From positions 5,157,828-5,221,827 of the forward strand of contig OY759970.1 in NCBI GenBank assembly GCA_963662965.1: a stretch of 64,000 nucleotides of DNA, written 5' to 3'. The notes under the pieces were generated by a model that did no database searches, had not been told where the DNA came from, and saw nothing but the letters and a program-made list of their open reading frames with translations. The stretch comes from DTWD01 sp963662965 (GTDB lineage: Bacteria > Acidobacteriota > Vicinamibacteria > Vicinamibacterales > UBA8438). Within the stretch, counting starts at the first letter, position 1; each line of letters opens with the position of its first letter. A program made the translations under genes and the position numbers. Positions 35,223-43,483 of the stretch are shown one piece after another.

Positions 35223-36479
35223 TTAGTCTTCGACCCCCACGGGCTCGGCCTGTTTCGGCGGGCGGCGTAGGTTCACGCCGCGCCTGGATGTGCGAATGAA
35301 CTCAACCAGATAGCGAACCTCGGGACCATCAAGACTCGCCTCGGCGTCGATGCGCCCAAGCGCCTGGGTGGTGTTGAGCTTGGATTGTAGGAGATGTCGG
35401 TACGCCTGTTTCAACTGGGCGATCGTCGTTGATGAAAATCCTCGACGCTCGAGGCCGATCTTATTGACCCCGTATAGTCGAGCCATGGCACGACTGCCCA
35501 CGGTCTTCCCGTACGGAAGGGCGTCCATCGTCACGACCGAGTAGCCACCGATGTAGGCCTCGCGACCGACGCGACAAAACTGGTGCACCGCCGAGAACGC
35601 ACCAATAGTCGCGCCGTCCTCCACCACGACGTGACCCGCCAGCGTAGCGCCGTTGGCGAAGATCGTCTTGTCCCCCACGATGCAGTCATGGGCCACATGC
35701 GTGTACGCCATGAAGAAGTTGTCGTTGCCGATCCGCGTCACGCCTCCGCCACCGGCCGTGCCGCAATGGATGGTCACGCCCTCACGACAGATGTTGCGGT
35801 GCCCGATCACGAGCCGTGTCTCTTCCCCCTCGTACTTGGTGTCTTGCGGAATCAGCCCCACCGAGGCGAAGGGGAAGATCTGGCACTCGTCACCGAGTTC
35901 CGTGTCGCCGTCAATCACCGCGGACGCACCGACGCGACAGTGCCGCCCGAGGCGCACGCGCGCCCCGATAATGGCGTGCGGTCCCACGACCGTTCCCGCG
36001 CCAAGCGTCGCATCCGGATGGACCAGCGCGGTCGCATCGACGTGCGACGATTCCTCGAGGCCAACGAGCAGCTCCGCTTCGGCCACGGTTTCGCCATCGA
36101 CGGTCGCGACCCCGTAGGTCACCGCGACCCCTTCCTCTTCTCCCCTGAGCGTCACCTCGAGAAACAGGCGGTCGCCCGGAAGCACTTGCTTGCGAAACTT
36201 CGCCTTATTGACACCTCGGAGCATCGCGCGCGCGGTCGGCACGTCGTCGGAACCATCGAGCAAGAGCAGGGTGGAGACCTGCACCAGCGTCTCGATCATC
36301 ATGACGCCCGGCATGAGCGGCGTTCCGGGGAAGTGCCCTTGGAAGTACTCCTCGTTGACGGTGACGTTCTTGACCGCAGCGATTCGGCGGCCCGGCTCGT
36401 GCTCGACGATGCTGTCGACGAGCAGCGACGGATATCGATAGGTGAGACGGTCGAGAAGGAGAGGGATGTCGAGTGGCAC
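35223..36479 (-). CDS. FabZ-LpxA fusion protein
   Basis: Two enzymes in one 418-residue chain. Residues 1-145 are FabZ (3-hydroxyacyl-ACP dehydratase): PLDIPLLLDRLTYRYPSLLV and the active-site HFPGTPLMPGVMMIE. Residues 150-400 are LpxA (UDP-GlcNAc 3-O-acyltransferase): left-handed beta-helix hexapeptides such as IGARVRLGRHCRVGASAVI, GTAGGGGVTRIGNDNFFM, the catalytic His in AYTHVAHDCIVG and AVHQFCRVGREAYIGG. Both act on 3-hydroxyacyl-ACP, one for phospholipid and one for lipid A, so fusion places the branch point in one protein. Separate fabZ and lpxA genes are the common state. No lpxD lies in the cluster. Confidence 0.93.
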   Translation of the reverse strand: MPLDIPLLLDRLTYRYPSLLVDSIVEHEPGRRIAAVKNVTVNEEYFQGHFPGTPLMPGVMMIETLVQVSTLLLLDGSDDVPTARAMLRGVNKAKFRKQVLPGDRLFLEVTLRGEEEGVAVTYGVATVDGETVAEAELLVGLEESSHVDATALVHPDATLGAGTVVGPHAIIGARVRLGRHCRVGASAVIDGDTELGDECQIFPFASVGLIPQDTKYEGEETRLVIGHRNICREGVTIHCGTAGGGGVTRIGNDNFFMAYTHVAHDCIVGDKTIFANGATLAGHVVVEDGATIGAFSAVHQFCRVGREAYIGGYSVVTMDALPYGKTVGSRAMARLYGVNKIGLERRGFSSTTIAQLKQAYRHLLQSKLNTTQALGRIDAEASLDGPEVRYLVEFIRTSRRGVNLRRPPKQAEPVGVED

Positions 36480-36529
36480 TAGTGGTCGACGCTCGCGTAG
36501 GTGCGGGCGCCAGTGTACAAGGTCGACGG

Positions 36530-36589
36530 GGCTTGGGGGAAGCGCGCGAGGCTCAGCTACACGACCGAGCGCGATATTCCCCCAGTCTA
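36530..36589 (+). repeat. Dispersed palindromic repeat, family A copy 4
   Basis: CTTGGGGGAAGCGCG (36532-36546) and GCGCGATATTCCCCCAGTC (36569-36587) frame a 22-base centre. The right end runs into the stop codon of skp (36587-36589), so the repeat touches the gene. Confidence 0.8.
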
Positions 36590-37237
36590 TTGAGAAGGAG
36601 GCGTAGCGGTCGTAGCGTTCAGGGCCTCAATCACCGCCTGCGTCAGGTCGAGAGAGCGATTCCCCCAGATCATGCCCGGCCCAGCGGCGAACAGAAAGTC
36701 GAGGCCGGTATCCGTGGCCAGCTTGTCGATGACGGGCTGCAGCTTCGTCTCGAACTCGATCTGCGCCTGCTGCCGGAACTCGGTGACTTCAGCTTCAGCG
36801 TCCTGAGTGGCGACATCCATTTCGCCAATTGCGTCCTGTCTCTGCCGCTGGATCTCGAGCTCCATACGCGAGATCTCGCGCTGAAGGCTCAGTCGCGCCT
36901 CCTGGCTCATGACGGTCTCGCCCTGCGCGAGCTTCTGCTGCGATTCTTGGGCCTGCGTGATGCTGGCATCAATCTCAGCCTGCAGCTCTTTGTTGCGGGC
37001 CTCGAGCTCGGCGAGCTTTTGGTCGGTCAGCTCTTGGACCTTCGCGTTCGCCGCCAGACCTTCGGCTGATCCAGCCAGGACCTGCTGCAGGTTGACATAA
37101 CCGAATCGGGCCCCGGCCGGGAACGGAAGAGACGCGGGCGCTGCGGCCGGAGCGTCTTGTGCGAGCGCCGGCGCACCCAGCAGTCCCATCACGATCACGA
37201 CCATCACGTTGGAAACTACGGATCTCGTCAATCTCAA
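36587..37237 (-). CDS. skp: OmpH/Skp-family periplasmic chaperone
   Basis: A 216-residue exported chaperone that holds unfolded outer-membrane proteins. Signal peptide: VVSNVMVVIVMGLLGAPALA. The mature protein starts with the family strand ARFGYVNLQQVLAGSAEG and then a long charged coiled-coil (residues 65-170, rich in Gln, Glu and Lys, for example KLAELEARNKELQAEIDASI). It ends with GLDFLFAAGPGMIWGNRSLD and a helix. It follows bamA after 65 bases, the common bamA-skp order. Confidence 0.9.
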   Translation of the reverse strand: MRLTRSVVSNVMVVIVMGLLGAPALAQDAPAAAPASLPFPAGARFGYVNLQQVLAGSAEGLAANAKVQELTDQKLAELEARNKELQAEIDASITQAQESQQKLAQGETVMSQEARLSLQREISRMELEIQRQRQDAIGEMDVATQDAEAEVTEFRQQAQIEFETKLQPVIDKLATDTGLDFLFAAGPGMIWGNRSLDLTQAVIEALNATTATPPSQ

Positions 37238-37302
37238 TGCTTGTCCCCTCGCGCCAGCCCGGCGCGTCTTCTTCTTTCTCTCGGCCGTTCGACCTGCCGA
37301 CG

Positions 37303-40044
37303 TTAGAACGTCGAACCCATGGAGAATCGGAACCCTCGGCCTTCCTGTTCGAACAGCCGGTCGCTGTACACCCCGTCCCGCTGGGGGTTGTAGTAGTAAA
37401 TCAGTCGGAACGGCACGTTCAGCATCGGCATGAACAACCGCAGCTCGACACCGGTCGACGTCTTGAAGTCGTTCATCGCGAACCGGTCCCCGAAGTTCTG
37501 CACCTGGCCAGCATCGTAGAACGTGATGAGGCGCACCGGGCCGCCCAAGAGAAACTGATACTCGATGTTGAAGAGTAGGCTCTTGTTACCGCCGATAATC
37601 GTGCGGCCTGTGTACGTGTTGGCCGAGATGTCCGGGTTGACGTCAGACAGCATCGGCCCAATGCGTCGAATGTCGAATCCGCGCACCGTGTACTCCCCGC
37701 CCAGCCACAGACGCTCAAACACGGGAATCTGATTCGGATCGTCCGACATCAGATACTGCGCGTGCGCCCGCACGCCGAAAATCGTCTTGGACGTGTGCGG
37801 CTTCCACCAGACCGCTTCGAACGTCGGCTTGACGAACCGCGTGTTGCCGCCGGCCACGGCGAGCTCGACGCCCGTCGCCAGAGTCTTCCCCTGGGTCGGG
37901 AAGATCGGATGGTCGACCGTGCTATGCCGAATCTGGGGCGTCACCTTGCTGATCGTCCGGCGTCCACCGCTTCCAAGCAGTAAGGCATCGGACAGGAACG
38001 GATTGAAGGCCAGCAAATTCGGATTCGTGCCCAAGAATGGGTTAATGTCAGTGACCTCCGACTGTTCCAAGCTATAGCCGAGGAAGACGCGCGTGAAATA
38101 CGCGAGCGGCCAGCCGCCGGTGACCGAGCCTCCGGTCGTCTCTTCGGTAAAGCTTCCAATCCACTCGATCCTGCGCGAATACACTTGTGAGCCGATCGAC
38201 AGTGGACGCCCGAAGTTGAACGGTCGGTGGAAGGACACCGTGTGGTTACGGGAGCGCGATCCGCTCATCAGCTGGACCCCGAGTGTTTCGCCGCGGCCCA
38301 TGAAATTCGTGGTCTGAAATCCGGCCTGGCCGAAGAAGCCGTCCCACTGCGAAACGCCGGCGCCGAACGTCAGCTGGTTGAGATTGGCCTCCGTCAGCTC
38401 GAGCGTGAGGTTCACCTCGTTGTCCGTCGTTTCGTTCTTTTCGATGTTGACGGCCGTTTCTTCGACCGGCTCAAAAAAGCCGAGCTGATTAAGACGACGG
38501 ACACTGTACTTCAGCGCCTCCGTGTCGAAGACCGCGTTCTCGACAATTTGCAGCTCGCGCCGAATGACCTCATCGTGCGTCACCTTGTTGCCGGTGAACT
38601 CGATCCGGTTGATGAAATACTGTTCGCCCTCCTGGACTCGAATCGTCACGTCGACGACCGGAGCCCCGTCGATGCGAGCCGGGCGGATTTCCGCGATGGC
38701 GGCTTCGCTGGTCTCGCCGTTGCCGTTGCCATTCGCCTCGGCATGAGACTCGCCGTTGCCGTTGCCATCCCCGTTGCCGTTGGCGGCCGGCTCGACGCCA
38801 ATCGCGACACCCTCCTCGTCATCGACGTAGATGACTTCATCCTCCTCCCGCGGACTGAGATCTGGAGCGATCGTCATCTCGTAGTAGCCAAGCGACCCAT
38901 AGAGCTCGCGCGCGTCGTCGAATCCCTCGCGCACGTCGTTCTCGCTATAAAACTCTCCGGTCTTGATGTCGTCGAAGATCTGCCGCAGGCCGGCCTCGAG
39001 CAGAACCTCGTTGCCCGAGAAGTTGACTTCGCCAATGCGGTAGCGCTCGCCCTCATCGATCGGAATACGCAGCCGCATGCCCCGGGTTTTGCCGTCCTCC
39101 GATTCCTCCAAATACTCGATGGTCGGCTGGCCGACCTGCGCCGTGATGTAGCCCTCGTTCCGGTAATAGACCTCGACCGCCTCAGCGTCTTCTTCGTACT
39201 CCTCCGGCTTGTAGGTCCCACGCCCGGTCATCCAGGAGAGCCAATACCGTTCCTTGACCTTCCTCATCTTGCCCTTGAGCGTGCCGTCGCTCATGGCGGT
39301 GTTGCCCACGAAATCGATCTCCTCCACCTGGATTTTGGGGCCTTCGTCCATATGGAAGGTGACCTGCACGAGCTTCGGCCCGCCGGCCACCGGTTCGATG
39401 GAATGGTCGACTTCCGCGAACGCGTAGCCCTTCGCCGCGAACAGATTTCGGATCAACCATTCCACGCGGCGAATCGTGCCGGGATCGACGAACGCGTCGA
39501 GCCGCATGGCAATGCCTTGGTCGTCGAGGTTGAGGTTGATGTCTTCAACCTTGAGCTCGTCCGACCCTTCGTAGCGCACGATCTTGACCCGTTCGCGCTC
39601 TTCCAAGTTGTAGATGATGCGCTTGGCCGGCACGCCGTTCGGGTAGGGATCGTCGATGACCTCAATCCACAGGTCGCTGAGAAATCCGGTGTCCCATAGC
39701 CGCTGATAGTCGGCGAGGGCCACCCGCTCGGTCGCCTCCGAATACGGCACCCACTTCCCCTGCGACGGCGCGCTTATGTGATCGGTAATCTGCATGTAGT
39801 AGAGATACGTGTCGTAGTCGACGCCGCCGACATTGTCCTGTGTCGGAAAGCGGATCTCGATCCCTCTCAACAGCGTCGGAGAGCCTTCGGGAGGCAACGG
39901 CACGGCCACCGGCGGGGGCGGCTGCTGGGGCTGGCCAAAGATCGAGGGCGGCTGCTGCTGGCCTAACGCCGGCACGACGCTCGTCAGCAGCAGCACGGCG
40001 ACCGCTCCCGTGTACCGATTCATCTGAATCGAATGTTTACCCAT
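37303..40044 (-). CDS. bamA: Outer membrane protein assembly factor BamA
   Basis: The central Omp85 insertase (913 residues). A signal peptide (AVAVLLLTSVVPALG) and a Pro/Gln-rich segment precede the POTRA domains (about residues 55-500). The C-terminal barrel has LTFGAGVSQWDGFFGQAGFQ, a GYSLEQSEVTD strand, the lid-lock motif region LWLGGEYTVRGFDIRRIGPM (VRGF) and the terminal FRFSMGSTF with C-terminal Phe. Unusual is an Asn-Gly repeat insert at residues 419-445 between an acidic stretch and the last POTRA, encoded at plus 38711-38785. ATG 40044 is used; ATG 40023 is also possible. Confidence 0.95.
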   Translation of the reverse strand: MGKHSIQMNRYTGAVAVLLLTSVVPALGQQQPPSIFGQPQQPPPPVAVPLPPEGSPTLLRGIEIRFPTQDNVGGVDYDTYLYYMQITDHISAPSQGKWVPYSEATERVALADYQRLWDTGFLSDLWIEVIDDPYPNGVPAKRIIYNLEERERVKIVRYEGSDELKVEDINLNLDDQGIAMRLDAFVDPGTIRRVEWLIRNLFAAKGYAFAEVDHSIEPVAGGPKLVQVTFHMDEGPKIQVEEIDFVGNTAMSDGTLKGKMRKVKERYWLSWMTGRGTYKPEEYEEDAEAVEVYYRNEGYITAQVGQPTIEYLEESEDGKTRGMRLRIPIDEGERYRIGEVNFSGNEVLLEAGLRQIFDDIKTGEFYSENDVREGFDDARELYGSLGYYEMTIAPDLSPREEDEVIYVDDEEGVAIGVEPAANGNGDGNGNGESHAEANGNGNGETSEAAIAEIRPARIDGAPVVDVTIRVQEGEQYFINRIEFTGNKVTHDEVIRRELQIVENAVFDTEALKYSVRRLNQLGFFEPVEETAVNIEKNETTDNEVNLTLELTEANLNQLTFGAGVSQWDGFFGQAGFQTTNFMGRGETLGVQLMSGSRSRNHTVSFHRPFNFGRPLSIGSQVYSRRIEWIGSFTEETTGGSVTGGWPLAYFTRVFLGYSLEQSEVTDINPFLGTNPNLLAFNPFLSDALLLGSGGRRTISKVTPQIRHSTVDHPIFPTQGKTLATGVELAVAGGNTRFVKPTFEAVWWKPHTSKTIFGVRAHAQYLMSDDPNQIPVFERLWLGGEYTVRGFDIRRIGPMLSDVNPDISANTYTGRTIIGGNKSLLFNIEYQFLLGGPVRLITFYDAGQVQNFGDRFAMNDFKTSTGVELRLFMPMLNVPFRLIYYYNPQRDGVYSDRLFEQEGRGFRFSMGSTF

Positions 40045-40089
40045 AACTTACTCAGGCGCTGGCCAGAGGTACCCCTACAATCGCCCGCA

Positions 40090-40105
40090 TGTGACCACGA
40101 TCACA
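40090..40105. promoter_or_regulatory. CRP/FNR-like operator upstream of bamA
   Basis: TGTGACCACGATCACA is a perfect TGTGA-N6-TCACA palindrome, the consensus for CRP-type regulators. It lies 46-61 bases upstream of the bamA start in the 151-base gap to clpC. A second inverted repeat GTCTGACCACAGAC (40118-40131) lies next to it. I cannot assign a bamA promoter with confidence, so the effect is unknown. Confidence 0.4.
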
Positions 40106-40195
40106 GGAGGTTAGTCCGTCTGACCACAGACAGACCCTATCCTCAAGTCTACGGGATCTTAGACGCTGAGAGCCAGGGGTTGGTTTGGTGGAGCC

Positions 40196-42631
40196 CTAGG
40201 CCAGACGACGCCCTTCGAGCTCCTGCCCGGCCGCTCGATACGCGAGCGCTCCCCCGTCGAGATAGACCTCGACCTCGCCCGTCTCGAGGTGTCCGCGGAT
40301 CAACTCCTCTGACAGCGGGTCCTCGACATAGCGCTGGATGGCCCTCCGCAGCGGGCGGGCGCCATAGGACCGATCCTTACAGGTCATTTCGATGATCCAG
40401 TCGACAACCTCGGACGTGAGGCTGATCCGAAGATCGCGGTTGACGAGATTCTCATTGAGCTCGCCGATGAGCATCCCCAAGATCGTGCGCAGGTCGTCGT
40501 CGGTCAGCGCCTCGAAGACGATGATCTCATCGACGCGGTTGACAAACTCCGGATTGAACGTCCGCTTCACCTCGGCGAGCACCATCTCAGACACGCTCCG
40601 CTGGATTTCCTTGGCGTCCGCCGACTGGAACCCGACGGATGCTCTCTTCTCAATGTAGCGGGCGCCGATGTTCGACGTCATGATGATGATGGCGTTCTTG
40701 AAGTTGACACGGTTACCCAGCCCATCCGTGAGGTGACCGTCTTCGAAGACCTGGAGCAGGATGTTGAACAGATCCGGATGCGCCTTCTCGATCTCGTCAA
40801 GCAGCACGACGGAATAGGGGTTTCGTTTCACCTTTTCGGTGAGCTGGCCGCCCTCCTCGTGACCGACGTACCCTGGGGGCGAGCCGATCAGCTTCGACAC
40901 GGAGTGTTTTTCCATGTACTCCGACATATCAAACCGGACGATCGCCGTATCGCTCCCGAACAGGAAATTCGCGAGCGCGCGCGCCAACTCGGTCTTGCCG
41001 ACGCCGGTCGGACCGAGAAACACAAAGCTCCCGACCGGGCGGTTGGGTGACTTGAGACCGGCTCTCGACCGGCGGATCGCCCGGGCGAGCGCCGAGATCG
41101 CGAGTTCCTGGCTGATCACGCGCTTGTGGAGCTCCTCCTCCATGTTGAGCAGCTTCGCGCTCTCATCCTTATTGATCGACGTCAACGGCACGCCGGTCCA
41201 CTTCGAGACCACCTCGTCGATATCTTGCTTGCCGACCTCGATAGTGTGGCTCCCGTTCTTGACTTCGAACTTCTCTCTGACGAATTGGAGATTCTCTCGG
41301 GCCAGCACCTCCTGTTCCCGGAAGAACTGCGCGCGCTCATAGTCCTTCTGCACGGTCGCATTCTCCATTTGTTCGACCGCCACGCGAATACTCTTGTTGA
41401 TCTCGCTAAACTCCTCGCTGTAGCCCGCCTCGCGCAACTTGACCCGCGCGCCCGCCTCGTCGACGAGGTCGATCGCCTTGTCTGGCAAGAACCGGTCGGT
41501 AATGTACCGGCTCGACTGATAGACTGCCGCCTCCATCGCCTCGTCCGAATAGGCGACGTGATGGAAGCTCTCGTAGCGCTCCTTCACGCCGTTGAGGATC
41601 TCGAGCGATTCCGCTTCGGAGGGCGGATCGACCTTGATCGCCTGGAACCGGCGTTCCAACGACCGGTCCTTCTCGATGTACTTACGGTACTCGGCGGGCG
41701 TCGTGGCGCCAATACAGCGAATCTCGCCTCGCGACAGCGCCGGCTTCAAGATGTTGGCGGCGTCGAGCGAACCCTCCGCCGATCCGGCGCCGACTAGCGT
41801 GTGGAGCTCATCGATAAAGACGATGATGTTCGGATTCTCGGTCAGCTCCTTCATGATCGCTTTCAAGCGTTCCTCGAACTGACCTCGATACTTCGTCCCG
41901 GCGACGATCAACGAGATGTCGAGCGCTAGCATCCGTTTGTCGGCGAGGAAATGCGGCACATCGCCGCACACGACCCGCTGGGCCAACCCTTCGACGATGG
42001 CGGTCTTGCCGACACCCGGCTCGCCGATCAGCACCGCGTTGTTCTTGGTTCGCCGACAGAGCACTTGTTGGATCCGTTCGACTTCCACGGTGCGGCCAAC
42101 CAGCGGGTCGAGCTTGTTCTTCATCGCCGCGTCGGACAGATCCCGACTGAACTCTGCCAGCAGCGGAGTTTCCTTGACCCGCGTCAGCGTCGTTTTCTCG
42201 TTCAGCAGCTGCACGATGTCTTCGCGGACCGTATTCAGCCGCATCCCCTTCTCGGAGAGGATCGTCGCGGCGACCGAGCGCTCCTCGCGCAAGATCCCGA
42301 GCAGCAAATGCTCGGTCCCGATGTAGTTGTGCAGCAACCGGTCGGCCTCTTCGGCGGAGAACTGCAGCACGCGCTTGGTCTCCGTGCTGAACGGGAGCTC
42401 GACCGACGTCGACACCTTCTCGCGGAAGACCGTGCGACCTTCGATTTCCTTCCGAATATTCTCGAGGGAGAGATGTGAACGGGCGAATATGCGGCTCGTG
42501 AGCCCTTTGCCCTCGCGAATCAGGCCAAGCAGGAGATGCTCGGTCTCGATGGAGATGCTCCCGAGCTGGCTCGCCTCGTAACGCGCGAAGAACAATACAC
42601 GCCGCGCTCGTTCCGTGTATCGTTCAAACAT
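40196..42631 (-). CDS. clpC: ATP-dependent Clp protease ATP-binding subunit ClpC
   Basis: An 811-residue AAA+ unfoldase that feeds proteins to ClpP. Domains: Clp N repeats (FERYTERARRVLFFARYEAS and the second repeat with NYIGTEHLLLGILREERSV), AAA-1 with Walker A LIGEPGVGKTAIVEGLAQ, a UVR/M-domain (EQMENATVQKDYERAQFFRE), AAA-2 with FLGPTGVGKTELARALANF and the C-terminal D2-small domain. The ClpP-binding loop region is around GLGNRVNFKNAIIIMTSN. A medium-length ClpC with UVR motif, not ClpA or ClpB. It stands alone with its own promoter. Confidence 0.95.
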   Translation of the reverse strand: MFERYTERARRVLFFARYEASQLGSISIETEHLLLGLIREGKGLTSRIFARSHLSLENIRKEIEGRTVFREKVSTSVELPFSTETKRVLQFSAEEADRLLHNYIGTEHLLLGILREERSVAATILSEKGMRLNTVREDIVQLLNEKTTLTRVKETPLLAEFSRDLSDAAMKNKLDPLVGRTVEVERIQQVLCRRTKNNAVLIGEPGVGKTAIVEGLAQRVVCGDVPHFLADKRMLALDISLIVAGTKYRGQFEERLKAIMKELTENPNIIVFIDELHTLVGAGSAEGSLDAANILKPALSRGEIRCIGATTPAEYRKYIEKDRSLERRFQAIKVDPPSEAESLEILNGVKERYESFHHVAYSDEAMEAAVYQSSRYITDRFLPDKAIDLVDEAGARVKLREAGYSEEFSEINKSIRVAVEQMENATVQKDYERAQFFREQEVLARENLQFVREKFEVKNGSHTIEVGKQDIDEVVSKWTGVPLTSINKDESAKLLNMEEELHKRVISQELAISALARAIRRSRAGLKSPNRPVGSFVFLGPTGVGKTELARALANFLFGSDTAIVRFDMSEYMEKHSVSKLIGSPPGYVGHEEGGQLTEKVKRNPYSVVLLDEIEKAHPDLFNILLQVFEDGHLTDGLGNRVNFKNAIIIMTSNIGARYIEKRASVGFQSADAKEIQRSVSEMVLAEVKRTFNPEFVNRVDEIIVFEALTDDDLRTILGMLIGELNENLVNRDLRISLTSEVVDWIIEMTCKDRSYGARPLRRAIQRYVEDPLSEELIRGHLETGEVEVYLDGGALAYRAAGQELEGRRLA

Positions 42632-42684
42632 TCAGCCTACCAGGCGTATCCATCCGCACGCATACCTGTGCGAAGCTCGTCTCG

Positions 42685-42712
42685 ATTATAAGGTACCGTC
42701 TCGTGCACGCAA
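42685..42712 (-). promoter_or_regulatory. clpC: Candidate clpC promoter
   Basis: On the minus strand TTGCGT (plus 42707-42712) and a perfect TATAAT (plus 42685-42690) are separated by 16 bases. The leader to the clpC ATG at 42631 would be about 45 bases. No CIRCE or CtsR-type operator is recognisable. Confidence 0.6.
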
Positions 42713-42722
42713 CTGCACAGAG

Positions 42723-42742
42723 GTTTGGGGTCTCGCCCAAAC
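42723..42742 (-). terminator. Hairpin after lolD, possible transcript end
   Basis: GTTTGGG (42723-42729) and CCCAAAC (42736-42742) pair perfectly over a 6-base loop, 39 bases after the lolD stop and upstream of the clpC promoter. No T-run follows on the minus strand, so it is at most a weak intrinsic terminator. Confidence 0.45.
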
Positions 42743-42780
42743 ACCATCATCTCGTGGCACTTAGCGGCGCACCGCGGCCT

Positions 42781-43455
42781 TCACGACGCGCGCAGATGGC
42801 CATTCGCAAGGCGCAGGACGCGGTCGCACGCGGCCGCCAGGCCAGCGTTGTGTGTCGCGATCACCGACGTAAGGCCATATGCCTCGTGCATTTCACGAAG
42901 CAGCGCATGCAGCGTCGCGCCGGTTGCCTCATCAAGATCACCGGTCGGCTCGTCGGCCAACAGCAGCGTGGGACGCATCACGAGGGCGCGCGCGACGGCG
43001 ACGCGTTGCTGCTCGCCGCCAGATAGCGTGCCCGGTCGATGGTCGAGCCGGTCGCCAAGACCGACCTGCGTGAGCAAGGCCTCGGCGCGGGCACGTGTTT
43101 CGTGCGCCGGCGCGCCGGCGATCCGCATTGGCATCTCGGCGTTCTCCAGGGCCGAAAACTCCGGGAGCAGATGATGAAACTGGAACACGAACCCGACGTG
43201 GCGATTCCGGAACCGGACGACCGCGTCGTCACCCAGGGTGTGGAGGTCAGTGTCCCCGATCCGAATCGACCCACGTTCGGCGCGGTCGAGCCCGCCAATC
43301 ACATGAAGCAGCGTGCTCTTTCCAACACCCGACGCGCCGACGATGGCAACCATCTCCCCGACATCAACCGCGAGATCCAAGCCGTCGATCACGCTCAGTG
43401 GCTGCTCGCCGATCTGATACGACTTCGAGAGGCCGCGCACTTCGAGAAAAGGCAT
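42781..43455 (-). CDS. lolD: Lipoprotein export ABC transporter ATPase LolD
   Basis: The ATPase (224 residues) of the LolCDE complex that releases lipoproteins from the inner membrane. Walker A: AIVGASGVGKSTLLHVIGGL; Q-loop VGFVFQFHHLLPEFSALENA, which is the LolD-type sequence; signature LSGGEQQRVAVARAL; Walker B LLLADEPTGDLD; H-loop VIATHNAGLAA. ATG 43455 gives MPFLEVRGLSKSYQ; the open frame to 43611 overlaps lolE and is not real. It follows lolE after 28 bases. MacB-type ATPases are similar, but the LolE neighbour decides. Confidence 0.93.
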   Translation of the reverse strand: MPFLEVRGLSKSYQIGEQPLSVIDGLDLAVDVGEMVAIVGASGVGKSTLLHVIGGLDRAERGSIRIGDTDLHTLGDDAVVRFRNRHVGFVFQFHHLLPEFSALENAEMPMRIAGAPAHETRARAEALLTQVGLGDRLDHRPGTLSGGEQQRVAVARALVMRPTLLLADEPTGDLDEATGATLHALLREMHEAYGLTSVIATHNAGLAAACDRVLRLANGHLRAS

Positions 43456-43483
43456 CCGCAGGGACCGGCGAGGGGACTCCTCC

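Noticed and set aside
38227..39699. A 490-codon open frame on the plus strand
   Set aside because: It lies fully inside bamA on the other strand and has no recognisable product; a high-GC shadow.
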